The position numbers and the translations under genes are program-made. Positions 1 through 8,468 of a stretch of 64,000 bases of DNA are shown one piece after another (the first letter of the stretch is position 1; the number at the start of each line of letters is the position of its first letter). Below the pieces are notes generated by a model that saw nothing but the letters and a program-made list of their open reading frames with translations, was not told the origin of the DNA and did not search any database. The DNA comes from Methanoculleus sediminis (GTDB taxonomy: Archaea > Halobacteriota > Methanomicrobia > Methanomicrobiales > Methanoculleaceae): the NCBI RefSeq assembly GCF_001017125.1, contig NZ_JXOJ01000002.1:25801-89800 (forward strand). Direction: 5' to 3'.

Positions 1-147
1 AGCTCCGTTCCTACCGAACGTCGGGCTTCGCACCTGCGGTGCTCAAGCTCCGTTCCTACCGAACGTCGGGCTTCGCACCTGCGGTGCTCGAACTCCTTTC
101 CCTTCGGGAAAGTCGTCCTTCGCGTCTTCGCGTCCTTCGCGTGAGAC
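1..147. repeat. Tandem 45-bp direct repeat and related GC-rich intergenic repeat
   Basis: Bases 1-45 are repeated almost exactly at 46-89. The core reads TCGCACCTGCGGTGCTC. It is followed by a run of short related words (CTTCGCGT) to about 147. Versions of the same core recur at 27255-27400 and near 61066. No convincing gene overlaps it. I read it as a dispersed repeat family rather than coding sequence. Confidence 0.7.
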
Positions 148-164
148 TGTATTACTATCAACAA

Positions 165-205
165 TCGATATCGCACGCGAAGCCGCGAAGATCGGTAGAT
201 GGGTT
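165..205. repeat. Dispersed repeat copy, inverted relative to 27421-27460
   Basis: The words CGCGAAGCCGCGAAGATCGG and TAGATGGG here are the reverse complement of sequence at about 27421-27455, where a few extra bases interrupt the match. The two copies lie between genes and in opposite orientation. Confidence 0.6.
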
Positions 206-225
206 AGTATTGCACCATGGATCCC

Positions 226-1638
226 TCACGCCGCCGTCGCTCCGGCCTGCCTGATCAGGAGCCCTGCCGAGTACCGGCGCGCCCAGGCATACCCGAGCGC
301 CGCGCCGATCGCGTTCCCTGCGGCAACCCCCCACCAGATGCCGGAGAGGCCGAGCCCGAGACCGGCTGCGAATATCCAGGCGAAGAGGATGGATAGGACG
401 ACGTTCTGCAGAACCGTGATCGTGAGAGATCGTGCGCCAAGCCCCGTCCCCTGGAAGAACGATGCCGAGAAGAGCCCGAACCCGACCATGGGGTAGACGA
501 GACTCATGACCCGGAGGTAGGTCGTCAGCTCGGGAGCGATCCCGGCGGCGTCGCCGGCCGTGAAGACTGCGGCAATCCGGGGGGCGAAGATAAACGTGGC
601 CGCGGCAAGCCCGAGACCGATCCCGAGACCGAGCCGTGCGGCGAACCGGAGTGCGGTCTCCATCCGTGCGTACGCCCGTGCCCCGTAGGTGGCGCCGGTG
701 ACCGCAACCACCGCCGAGGATATGGCAAGGATCGGCGTCAGGCCGATGCTCACGACCCGCCACCCGACCGAGTATACGGCGACGCCGTCGGTGCTCGCTA
801 TGAGGACGATGACGCCGTTCAAGATCAGGGCCATCAGGGCGAGCGCCAGTTGCTCGGCCGCGGCGGGGAGACCGACCTGCAGGACGTCCCGTGCGACTGC
901 AGCGTCCGGGGAGAACTCCCGGAAACGGAGCGAGATGTAGGTGTCTCTCTTCACGAAGAGCCAGTAGACCATCGGGACGGCGGCGACTACCTCCGCGAGG
1001 ATGGTCGCCCAGGCTGCGCCGGCGATCCCCATGTCGAGCCCGTAGATCAGGATCGGGTCGAGAACTATGTTCGCCACCGCTCCCGCCGCCATGGCGTACA
1101 TCGTCCGCTTTGCATCTCCTTCGCCGTGCATGAGCGCGTAGGCGACCTCGCCGAAGAGGAGGGCGAACGTCCCGAGGAAGAGGATTCGCGCATACTCGGT
1201 GGCAGGACCGACGGCATCGCCCGCTCCCATAAGGACGAAGATGTCATGGGCAAAGAGGAAGAGCGGGATGGTGACGGCGACGGCGAGCACGGTCATCAGG
1301 AGGAGGGTGTGCATCGCAACGCTGCTCGCGCCGGCCCTGTCGCGGGCCCCGATCGTCCGCGCGAGCGCCGCTTCTCCGCCGGTCCCGAGCCCGCTCGCTA
1401 ACCCGATGGTTATTATGAAGAGCGGGAATGCGAACCCGACGGCGGCAAGAGCGTCTGCACCGAGACCCGCGACCCAGAACGCGTCGACGACGTTGTAGAG
1501 GGTCATGAGGGTCATCGCGATCATCATCGGCAGGGAGAGCCGGAGGATCGCGGTCTTCGGATCGGCGAGGAGTATCTTTGTTCCTTCTGTTTGGTTACTA
1601 CTTGAGGGTGTATCTTCTTCTGAGTCACTTGTCGGCAT
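226..1638 (-). CDS. MATE family multidrug/toxin efflux transporter
   Basis: A 470-residue protein with about 12 hydrophobic segments. The two-bundle layout of the MATE family is visible: an N-terminal half beginning PMMIAMTLMTLYNVVDAFWV and a C-terminal half with GLPAAAEQLALALM. Family members export cationic compounds in exchange for Na+ or H+; the substrate cannot be told from sequence. The hydrophilic N-terminal tail (SDSEEDTPSSSNQ) precedes the first helix, and the ATG at 1638 is the only good start. It is a single-gene unit. A TATA-like TATATGAG lies about 60 nt upstream on the minus strand. Confidence 0.9.
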   Translation of the reverse strand: MPTSDSEEDTPSSSNQTEGTKILLADPKTAILRLSLPMMIAMTLMTLYNVVDAFWVAGLGADALAAVGFAFPLFIITIGLASGLGTGGEAALARTIGARDRAGASSVAMHTLLLMTVLAVAVTIPLFLFAHDIFVLMGAGDAVGPATEYARILFLGTFALLFGEVAYALMHGEGDAKRTMYAMAAGAVANIVLDPILIYGLDMGIAGAAWATILAEVVAAVPMVYWLFVKRDTYISLRFREFSPDAAVARDVLQVGLPAAAEQLALALMALILNGVIVLIASTDGVAVYSVGWRVVSIGLTPILAISSAVVAVTGATYGARAYARMETALRFAARLGLGIGLGLAAATFIFAPRIAAVFTAGDAAGIAPELTTYLRVMSLVYPMVGFGLFSASFFQGTGLGARSLTITVLQNVVLSILFAWIFAAGLGLGLSGIWWGVAAGNAIGAALGYAWARRYSAGLLIRQAGATAA

Positions 1639-1981
1639 ACATATCGCCTGCTGGCGTGCCCGCGCCGCGGGCTCCCGGAGAAAAGGGGAACCTCATATAC
1701 TGCGGATTGGGCATCGTGCCAATCTCTGGATTCCGATTGCCGAATGCACCGGGAGAACGTGACAGAATAGAAAGCGGCCGATTAATAGCCGCCCCAATTC
1801 TCCGATTTCCTGGCGCCATAGAGCAATACAAGACAAATATGGGCGCGGATTAGTAGATATACCTTCGCACCCGGCGGATCGAAACGGGCTGTCGACCGTT
1901 CGTTTTCGGCGGCTACGCCCCCGGTCGAGGGGTATCCGGACAGCCGGGCTGACGAACACCGCGGGATCTCGATGGAAAAAA
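1639..1981. other. Intergenic region with MATE promoter and a small hairpin
   Basis: No convincing gene. It holds the likely MATE promoter (minus strand, TATA-like element near 1693-1700) and a GCGGC/GCCGC hairpin at 1774-1792 with a 9-base loop. Several overlapping reading frames here have no coding character. Confidence 0.5.
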
Positions 1982-2269
1982 TCAGCGGGCAGGCTGCCCC
2001 ACGGCCGCCACGCCGCGTTTCTTGACGGCGCGGTCGTACATGAGCCAGTTCTCCTCCCACTCCGGGTTCCGGTCATGGAGCTGCTCAAGCACCCGGCGCC
2101 GGATCTCGCCGGAAGGCATTCCGTCGTAGGCGATCCGTTCGACGGCTTCGCCGATCGCCCTTGCCTCCTCCGGCGGCGCTCCCGATTTCAGCGCGCTCAC
2201 GGTCACTTTCTCCCGCACGAACGGTTCTCTCCTGCCGTCGGCCTTGACAACATCGACCAGTTCAACCAC
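1982..2269 (-). CDS. Stand-alone ATP-cone domain protein
   Basis: A 95-residue protein consisting almost only of an ATP-cone: VVKADGRREPFVREKVTVSAL at residues 7-27, then GAPPEEARAIGEAVER. This domain is the nucleotide-binding regulatory module of ribonucleotide reductases and NrdR, but no reductase or zinc ribbon is attached. The C-terminal part ends in a conserved-looking NPEWEENWLMYDRAVKKR segment. It lies 42 bp downstream of the RNase III-like gene and is probably the last gene of that minus-strand run. Its target is unknown; a nucleotide-sensing role is inference. Confidence 0.75.
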   Translation of the reverse strand: MVELVDVVKADGRREPFVREKVTVSALKSGAPPEEARAIGEAVERIAYDGMPSGEIRRRVLEQLHDRNPEWEENWLMYDRAVKKRGVAAVGQPAR

Positions 2270-2311
2270 CTCACGGGGGCGGGGGGAGTCCGGGGATCAT
2301 AACCTTTCCGG

Positions 2312-3001
2312 TTACCGCCGCCACGGGGCAGGCGGCTTGAGAAGTTCCGTCGCGGATGCAACTCCTTTCAGCCCTTCCTTGAGGAAGAGAATCCCGAAGA
2401 CCGATTCGACCAGCGTCCCCTTTGCATGGCCGATCTTCCGTGCGCTCCTCGGGGTGTCCGGGTCGAAATGAATCCGGTGCTCGTAGAGCCCCCAGCGATC
2501 GCAGAGCAGAGCAAGGTTCGAGTTCCGGTCGTACGCCTTCCGGTTCCGGGTCAGGACTCCCGCTTTCGCGATATCGGGATCCCAGATTGCCGGAAGAAGA
2601 CCGATCTTCAAAGCGGCGTCACCGATCCACGCGAGCGCTCCCGCCACTTCGGAGAGCCCCGCGAGTTCCCGCAGATTCGCATCGGTGAGGGTGCACCAGC
2701 ACTTGCTCCGGGCGTGCTCCGCTATCTCGTCGAAGAGGTTGCGGGTGCTCGGGCGGAACATGGCGATGACGAACTGCTCGCGATCCCCGAGCGAGTAGCC
2801 GAGGTCCGCCTCGACCTCCGGCTGCACCGTCCCCGAGATCACGGCCGTCTTCGTAAGAACGGTCTCGATGTCCCGGACCCAGCGCCGGAACTTCGCGGCG
2901 TCTCCCATAGAGAGCGCCGGGGCCTCCCGCACGAGGTCGTCCCTGAGCGTTGTGAGCCGTCCCTCGATCCCCGGCAGGTTCCACGTAAGCCAGCGGTGCA
3001 T
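2312..3001 (-). CDS. Ribonuclease III-like domain protein
   Basis: A 229-residue protein whose second half resembles an RNase III catalytic domain: LAWIGDAALKIG (residues about 124-135) matches the hallmark LGDA segment, and KGTLVESVFGILFLKEG matches the second acidic motif. The N-terminal 100 residues are not recognised and no dsRNA-binding domain follows. Archaea generally lack classical RNase III, but such divergent proteins occur in methanogens. The start at 3001 lies 11 bp after the flavoprotein gene, suggesting co-transcription. Activity on dsRNA is plausible but unproven. Confidence 0.65.
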   Translation of the reverse strand: MHRWLTWNLPGIEGRLTTLRDDLVREAPALSMGDAAKFRRWVRDIETVLTKTAVISGTVQPEVEADLGYSLGDREQFVIAMFRPSTRNLFDEIAEHARSKCWCTLTDANLRELAGLSEVAGALAWIGDAALKIGLLPAIWDPDIAKAGVLTRNRKAYDRNSNLALLCDRWGLYEHRIHFDPDTPRSARKIGHAKGTLVESVFGILFLKEGLKGVASATELLKPPAPWRR

Positions 3002-3012
3002 CCCACTGCCCG

Positions 3013-4110
3013 TTACTCCCGCGCGTCATGAGCCTTTCGGAGACCGCCGTGAATGATGACGTCTGCAATGCCGCGACCGCCGAGGAGCCGCATCGTCCGC
3101 TCGAGGAGGAAGTCCGAGCCGAGCACCCGGTCGGCCAACCTCTTTGTCCTTGCGGCGGCGAGAAGTTCCCGGCCTATCGCCGAACGCCACTCCCGCTCGT
3201 AGGCCGCGAGGGGCTCGCCGCGGAGCAGGTGGTCTGCCGCCGCAAGCCCGGCAAGCCGCCCGCAGATCATGGCGGTCGCGATGCCTCCCCCGTTGGACGC
3301 GACGACCTGGCCCGCGGCGTCACCTGCGGCGAGGACGTTTCCGCGGACCGTCTCCCTTATCGGGCCGGAGACGGGCACGAACCCGGCCTGGACGTCGCGG
3401 GCGGAAAAACCGTTGCTCGCGAGAAATGCTCTCAGGAGAACCGGAACCGGGGTGCCTCTCATCTGCACGCCGAGCCCGACGTTTGCGCACCCCCGTTTCG
3501 GGAAGACCCACGCGTAGCCTCCCGGGGCGATACGGTTCCCGAAGAAGAACCGGAGGCGGTCGCCGAACTCCCCGTCGACCCGGCAGGTTATGGCAGGGGC
3601 GAGGACGGCGCTCCGCTCCATCCCGGCCGAGCGGCAGACCGGGGAGAGCGGGCCGTCCGCGGCGACGACGACGCGAGCCTCGACCTCGCCCCGGCCGGTC
3701 GTCACCCGGCCGCCTTCCCGGCCGAGGAACTTCGTATCCGGCGAGAGCACGGCACCCGCACGGACGGCCGCATCCGCGAGGTGCCGGTCGAATGCGTCCC
3801 TATCGACGGTGTAGCCGGGGAGCTCGAACCCGTACTCCCGGCCGCCGGGAGAGACGGCGACGGCGCCCCGGATCTCCCGCCGGACCAGCCCGGGGTCGAC
3901 GGGGAAGAGTTCGTCGAGGCCGGAGGCGTTCGGGAGCACGCTCGCGAGGATCTCCGGAGCCGCGTTGAACTCCCCGCAGCAGACGGGGACGCCGATCTCC
4001 TTGCGTTTATCGATCAGGAGGACGTCAAGCCCCGTCTCTGCCGCGTAGCGTGCGGCGGTGCTGCCTGCGGGCCCCGCACCGACGACGATCACGTCGCACC
4101 GGTTCTGCAT
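3013..4110 (-). CDS. Geranylgeranyl reductase family FAD-dependent oxidoreductase
   Basis: A 365-residue flavoprotein. It has an N-terminal dinucleotide-binding fold (VIVVGAGPAGSTAARYAAE, residues 7-25), the PVCCGEF segment typical of archaeal geranylgeranyl reductases, and a second FAD motif, GNVLAAGDAAGQV, near residue 265. Family members saturate the isoprenoid chains of archaeal membrane lipids or of quinone-like carriers. The start MQNRCDVIVV at 4110 is preferred because the motif begins immediately; an upstream extension would be unrelated in character. Several paralogues are usual in methanogens, so the exact substrate is unknown. Confidence 0.85.
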   Translation of the reverse strand: MQNRCDVIVVGAGPAGSTAARYAAETGLDVLLIDKRKEIGVPVCCGEFNAAPEILASVLPNASGLDELFPVDPGLVRREIRGAVAVSPGGREYGFELPGYTVDRDAFDRHLADAAVRAGAVLSPDTKFLGREGGRVTTGRGEVEARVVVAADGPLSPVCRSAGMERSAVLAPAITCRVDGEFGDRLRFFFGNRIAPGGYAWVFPKRGCANVGLGVQMRGTPVPVLLRAFLASNGFSARDVQAGFVPVSGPIRETVRGNVLAAGDAAGQVVASNGGGIATAMICGRLAGLAAADHLLRGEPLAAYEREWRSAIGRELLAAARTKRLADRVLGSDFLLERTMRLLGGRGIADVIIHGGLRKAHDARE

Positions 4111-4153
4111 CGGTGCTCTCGTAAGGAGGGATAGAGGATAAAAGAGTGTGAAG

Positions 4154-4396
4154 TTACTCTGCGCTTCGCTTCCGCAGCCGCTCGATCCTCTCGGCCACCC
4201 GCCGCCTCGCCTCCTCCGTCTCCGCGACGTCCCGGCGGATCGCGACTTGCAGGATATCGCCCTCCCGGGCACCGGACGGAAGGAGGGAACGGGGGAGCGT
4301 GAGCCGGACCGACTCGTCCTCGCGGAGGAGAAGGACGGCGAGCCCCTCCTCGACGCGGTCGAGGCTCATCCGGAAGACCGACTCATCTTCCGCCAT
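4154..4396 (-). CDS. DUF3006-like small protein
   Basis: An 80-residue acidic/basic protein of the DUF3006 type: FRMSLDRVEEGLAVLLLREDE, then an LP-R-LLPSGAREGDIL segment and a charged helical tail. It starts two bases after the stop codon of the metallo-beta-lactamase-fold gene, so the two are translated from one message. In many prokaryotes DUF3006 genes sit beside ComEC/MBL-type genes, exactly as here. Function is unknown. Confidence 0.75.
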   Translation of the reverse strand: MAEDESVFRMSLDRVEEGLAVLLLREDESVRLTLPRSLLPSGAREGDILQVAIRRDVAETEEARRRVAERIERLRKRSAE

Positions 4397-4398
4397 GG

Positions 4399-5664
4399 TC
4401 ACCGCTCCACGGTGCTGACGACGGTACCGTTCGCGTCGGCAAGCGTGGCGAGGTCGCCGTCGTTGTTCCAGACCGCACTCCCCCGGCCCCAGTAGAGGTC
4501 GGTCGCGGTATCGTTGCCCGCCCCGGAGTGGACGGTGACGTCGGCGCCCGGATCGAGCGTGAAGACCGGGAAGGTGTAGGTGTTGCGCGTCCCCTCGTCG
4601 GTGATCGTCCAGCCGGTGAGGTTGACCGCCGTCTCGTCCGCGTTCGCGACGGCGATCCACTCGTCCTGGAGATCGAGGTCGCTGATGTACACGCCGGAAG
4701 ACGGGGCGGGCGTCGTCGTCGCCGTCGGGGTCGCCGTTGCGGCCGCGGTCGTTGCCCCGGCCGTCACGGTGGCGGGAGGTGCACCGCCGGCGGCAACGGT
4801 GAGCGCCGTGCCGTCGGTGGCGACGATGACGGTCCCGTCAAGGTCGGTCCGGTAGATGCGCGAGCCGGTCGCCTCGAGGCGTTCGACCGCCTCCTCGTGG
4901 GGGTGGCCGTAGTCGTTCCCCTCGCCGACCTCGATGACGCTGATCGCGGGGCTGACCGCGGAGAGGAATTCTGCCGAGGATGCGTACCGGCTCGCGTGGT
5001 GGCCGACCTTCAGGACGTCGGCGTCGAGGTCGAGCCCGGCCGCCGTCATGCTCTCCTCCGCCGGGTTACCGGCATCGCCCGTGAAGAGGTACGAGATCTC
5101 CCCATACGTCACCTTCAGGACGACGGAGTCCTCGTTCACGTCGCCGAGCGGCTCTGCGCCCGGGTTCAGGATCAGGACCTCAAGGTCGGGATCGAGGGCA
5201 ACCGTCTGCCCGCGCTCCGCCGCGGCGTAGGGTATCCCCAGGTCTTCGACCAGGGCAAGCAGGTTCTCGTAGGTCGCGGTCGGGTGCGGCTGCGCGGCAT
5301 CGACGAACCGGCCGACCGGGTAGGCGGAGATGACGTCGGCAAGGCCGCCGATGTGGTCGGAGTGCGCATGGGTCGCCACGACCACGTCGAGCGTCTCGAC
5401 GTTCCTCTCATCGAGGTATGCAATGACGCGCTCCCCCATCCCGCGCTCGCCGGCATCGATGAGCATGGTCTTGTCGCGGAACTCGATCAGGATCGAATCG
5501 CCCTGCCCGACGTCGATGAAATGGACGACGAGATCACCGGAGAGATCGGATCCGATCTCCGGCTGCGGCCCGGAGGAAGCAGAACAGCCTGCCGTGACGA
5601 GGCAGGCGACGATGCATGCACAGAGTGCTGTGCAGATCAGGTATCGTGCAGGTATGGACGACAT
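4399..5664 (-). CDS. Secreted MBL-fold hydrolase (ComEC/Rec2-like) with C-terminal lamin-tail domain
   Basis: A 421-residue protein. Residues 1-30 are a signal sequence ending in a lipobox-like VTAGCSAS, so it is probably a lipoprotein outside the membrane. The metallo-beta-lactamase domain follows, with FIDVGQGDSILIEF and the metal-binding THAHSDH motif, then GDAGN and VGHHAS. After a Thr/Ala-rich linker comes a lamin-tail domain (EWIAVANADETAVNLTGWTI). The pattern matches the ComEC hydrolase domain without the channel. Such proteins may degrade extracellular nucleic acid or phosphodiesters, but the substrate is unproven. The start at MSSIPARYL has a TATA-like CTTATAG about 30 nt upstream. 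Confidence 0.85.
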   Translation of the reverse strand: MSSIPARYLICTALCACIVACLVTAGCSASSGPQPEIGSDLSGDLVVHFIDVGQGDSILIEFRDKTMLIDAGERGMGERVIAYLDERNVETLDVVVATHAHSDHIGGLADVISAYPVGRFVDAAQPHPTATYENLLALVEDLGIPYAAAERGQTVALDPDLEVLILNPGAEPLGDVNEDSVVLKVTYGEISYLFTGDAGNPAEESMTAAGLDLDADVLKVGHHASRYASSAEFLSAVSPAISVIEVGEGNDYGHPHEEAVERLEATGSRIYRTDLDGTVIVATDGTALTVAAGGAPPATVTAGATTAAATATPTATTTPAPSSGVYISDLDLQDEWIAVANADETAVNLTGWTITDEGTRNTYTFPVFTLDPGADVTVHSGAGNDTATDLYWGRGSAVWNNDGDLATLADANGTVVSTVER

Positions 5665-5840
5665 GCTTCTTCTACACAAGTAGAGGGTGCCAGGCTATAA
5701 GTGTGATGAGGTCGGGCATCGGCACCGTACCGGGCATGCGGCCGCCCGGCCGGCAGAAGGGAGCGAGTGGCGGGTGGCAGAAGCGCGCAGGAATGGAAAG
5801 GATGATATGCGTCGACCGTCACCCCTTATCAGTAAGGACG

Positions 5841-6665
5841 ATGAAGGAAGTATCACCCCTCGAGATCTATAACGAGTACCACGACGACGTTCAGGCAATC
5901 TTCCGGTCGAGACTGCTGACGCAGGTGATGATCGCACTCGGCAGCGGGAGCAAACCGCTCTCGACCCTTCGCGACATCACAGGGAGTTCGTCGCAGGCGC
6001 TTATACCGAAGATCCGGTACCTCGAGGGACTGCATTACGTCGAATCGATACGGGGCGACTATGCCCTCACCCCCATGGGCAGACTCGTCGAACCGAAGAT
6101 CGAGCGGGTGGTTATGCTCATGGGAGTGCTCCAGCGGCACAGGGACTTCTGGATTGAACACGATATCCAGGGCATACCCCCGGCATTCCTGGATGAACTT
6201 GAACACCTGTACAATATAGAGATAGTAAAGGATGTTGAGGAGAACATCTTCGCCGTATACACGGTCTTTCAATCCATACTCAGGAAAGCATCCTGGATCC
6301 ACGGCGTATCATCGATTATGAGCCCGGTTCATGTAGATGCGATTAAAGAAGCGGCTATAGGCAGCACAGCAATCGAACTCGTCGTCTCCGAAGAAATCGC
6401 CCGGGGACTGGTCTCCGGGCCATACGACACGGTGCTGGAAACCCTGAAGAGATGCAAAAAATTCAGAATTTACGTCTCTCCTTCGCCTATCCGCCTCGGG
6501 ATGACAGTAACGGACGGATATCTCTCGTTGGGCCTGTACAGGCGCGATACCGACAAATATGATACCACTACCGATCTCATCAGCACCGACGCTGCGGCGG
6601 TCTCCTGGGGCGAAAGACTCTTTCAGCACTATAAAGCAGACGCCAGACCGCTGAAACTGCCCTGA
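5841..6665 (+). CDS. Winged-helix transcriptional regulator with FilR1-type (DUF1724) domain
   Basis: A 274-residue protein. The N-terminal 80 residues form an ArsR-like winged helix (LLTQVMIALGSGSKPLSTL, then a YVESIRGDYALTPMGR wing). The C-terminal part resembles the FilR1/DUF1724 ligand-sensing domain found in many methanogen regulators: IHGVSSIMSPVH, IELVVSEEIARGL and a terminal W-GERLFQHYKADARP. ATG at 5841 is preceded by AAGGACG and follows a run of poorly conserved sequence, so longer starts are less likely. Its GC content is lower than that of the surrounding genes. The regulated genes cannot be deduced, although the prenyltransferase lies directly downstream. Confidence 0.8.
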   Translation: MKEVSPLEIYNEYHDDVQAIFRSRLLTQVMIALGSGSKPLSTLRDITGSSSQALIPKIRYLEGLHYVESIRGDYALTPMGRLVEPKIERVVMLMGVLQRHRDFWIEHDIQGIPPAFLDELEHLYNIEIVKDVEENIFAVYTVFQSILRKASWIHGVSSIMSPVHVDAIKEAAIGSTAIELVVSEEIARGLVSGPYDTVLETLKRCKKFRIYVSPSPIRLGMTVTDGYLSLGLYRRDTDKYDTTTDLISTDAAAVSWGERLFQHYKADARPLKLP

Positions 6666-6936
6666 CAACCTCTTTTTCCGGGACCCAATCGCCGCCCGGT
6701 TCCCGACAGGACGCCCGGCAAAACGCCGTTCCACGGCCCCGGGAATATACTGTCGTTCAGAGTCCGGAGCATCTTCTCTTCGCGTTCGTTGAGTGAAACG
6801 GAGAGGGGGGGGCGAATGCACCGCTCCGGCCTGCTCAGTTCTTTGCCGAAATAGCGTGTTTAAATACCGGGATGCATCGAAGTGATGAATCTTCGTCGGA
6901 GTAATAAATATTCACCCGTTCTCTGAAAACCACTCC

Positions 6937-7848
6937 ATGTTCGGATTTGCAAATAACACCAACCTGATCCAGCCAACCCGACAGATCGTCGTCCAACTTT
7001 TCGTGTACAGTTCCCTGTATCTATCTATAGCAGGAGCAGCGATGGTGTATATCTCGTGCCTCCTGCACGGCCTCCCCTTCGACCCGGTTGCGGCGGCAAT
7101 ACTGATGCTCGTCGTATTCGCCGTCTACAACCTCAACCGCAAGACCGACGAGGACGAGGACGCCATAAATCACACGGAACGGTATGCTTTCACGAAGGAA
7201 TACGAGGTCGTCCTCTTCCGTTCCGCAGTCGGCGCTTACGTCATTGCCCTCTGCCTCTCCGGGATTCAGGGCCTCGGCAGCCTCTTCGTCACGACCGTGC
7301 CCCTGGTCGCCGGGATCGTTTATAGTGTACCGCTTTTCCCGGCCAGGTTCGGGTTCCGGCGATTAAAAGAGGTGCCTTTAATGAAGAGCCTTGTAGTGGC
7401 GTTATCCTGGGCTTTCCCCCCGGCTCTCCTGCCGGTCTGTCATGCCGGCCTTCCTGCGAGTGCCGCCACCGGCATCGTCGGCATTTTCTTCTTTTTCCTT
7501 GTCTTCATCAACACTGTGGTCTTCGACATACGGGATGTGGAGGGGGACCTGGCATCGGGCGTCAAAACGCTCCCGACGATCATCGGCCCCAAAAGAACGC
7601 TCCTTCTTCTAACGGCGATCAACGTAACCGTCGGAGGCGTGCTGGTGCTTGCCGCCGGGCTCCTGCCGGGTTTCCATCCGGTACTGCTGCTGGCTGCGGG
7701 CATAGGCTACGTCCAGGGGTACCTTCTGTGCTTCCATCAACTTGTGAAGGAAAAACTCCTTTTTGAACTGCTTGCCGACGGACAGTTCATTCTGCTGGGA
7801 GTAACTCTTTACCTGCTCACCCTCGCAGTGCCGTGTCCCCCGATCTGA
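6937..7848 (+). CDS. UbiA family prenyltransferase
   Basis: A 303-residue integral membrane protein with about nine helices. The first Asp-rich motif is NLNRKTDEDED (near residue 69) and the second is DIRDVEGD (near residue 195), as in UbiA-type enzymes that move polyprenyl chains onto aromatic or other acceptors. In archaea this family includes digeranylgeranylglyceryl phosphate synthase, but the motif context here is closer to the chlorophyll-synthase/UbiA-like group; the substrate is unknown. The ATG follows a TATA-like AATAAATA at 6903-6910, giving a very short leader. Confidence 0.8.
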   Translation: MFGFANNTNLIQPTRQIVVQLFVYSSLYLSIAGAAMVYISCLLHGLPFDPVAAAILMLVVFAVYNLNRKTDEDEDAINHTERYAFTKEYEVVLFRSAVGAYVIALCLSGIQGLGSLFVTTVPLVAGIVYSVPLFPARFGFRRLKEVPLMKSLVVALSWAFPPALLPVCHAGLPASAATGIVGIFFFFLVFINTVVFDIRDVEGDLASGVKTLPTIIGPKRTLLLLTAINVTVGGVLVLAAGLLPGFHPVLLLAAGIGYVQGYLLCFHQLVKEKLLFELLADGQFILLGVTLYLLTLAVPCPPI

Positions 7849-7999
7849 TCCGGGATGCCCTCCCGGACCCGGGTGCCGTCTGTACCGGTCCGGCGCTCTC
7901 AATCCCCCGTTTTGAGTCCCGGGAGGCATAGGGTTGCAAAATGCCCACACATCGCACATGCGGGAGCCGTCCTCCGGGCCCCTGATGTTTCATCTACCA

Positions 8000-8013
8000 G
8001 ATGAATATTCATC
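8000..8013. promoter_or_regulatory. Perfect 14-bp palindrome upstream of a TATA-like element
   Basis: GATGAATATTCATC is a perfect inverted repeat. It sits just before an AT-rich CAATAAATG element that would place transcription start shortly before the ATG at 8059. Position and symmetry suggest an operator, but no binding protein can be named. Confidence 0.4.
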
Positions 8014-8058
8014 GACGCAATAAATGTCTGGCAGCCGGAGAGCATCTTAGGGTACGAC

Positions 8059-8313
8059 ATGAGATCTCCCTGCGGCAGCAATTCGCTGAAGAGTAATCCC
8101 GATGCTCAATACCCCGAGGCACAGGAGCGGGAGGTGCATACGCTGCACGATGCAGAAACGGGAGGCATCCTGCTGCAGAAGGAGAGGAAGCCGCAACGAT
8201 GGGGATGCGCTTCATGCATGTATTACGACCCCGGATGCGCCTACTGCACCTACATCCACGCGCCCGTGGAGATACTGTTCGTCTGTCCGCAGGTTCTCGA
8301 CAGGCGCGGGTAG
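8059..8313 (+). CDS. Small Cys-rich hypothetical protein, possibly frameshifted
   Basis: An 84-residue reading frame with a CASCMYYDPGCAYC segment (two CxxC pairs separated by six residues), which could bind zinc or an Fe-S cluster. The ATG at 8059 is about 40 nt downstream of a TATA-like element and an operator-like palindrome, supporting expression. It stops at 8313, but the adjacent +2 frame continues with coding-like sequence (DLYSKVTPFIRRHLE ... EIPNVFVIRRV) to 8458, eleven bases before the next gene. Either the gene ends here or one frameshift has split a longer gene of about 130 residues. I do not recognise a family. Confidence 0.5.
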   Translation: MRSPCGSNSLKSNPDAQYPEAQEREVHTLHDAETGGILLQKERKPQRWGCASCMYYDPGCAYCTYIHAPVEILFVCPQVLDRRG

Positions 8314-8468
8314 CCCCGGGGACCTGTACAGTAAGGTTACGCCGTTCATCAGGCGGCATCTCGAGAGCCCTTCGCCGCCGCCGGGGCTCCGGCTCCCGGC
8401 GGAGGAAAAAGAGGAGGGGATCGAGATCCCCAACGTTTTTGTGATCCGCCGGGTATAGCCAGACCGTC

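Noticed and set aside
1-90. Tandem 45-bp repeats considered as a CRISPR fragment
   Set aside because: Copies are directly adjacent, without variable spacers, and no cas genes are in the window.
39-254. Short plus-strand reading frame over the repeat block
   Set aside because: It is built from the dispersed repeat and has no coding character.
1693-2088. Minus-strand frame between MATE and the ATP-cone gene
   Set aside because: It overlaps the ATP-cone gene in another frame and has no recognisable motif; the region is better explained as promoter.
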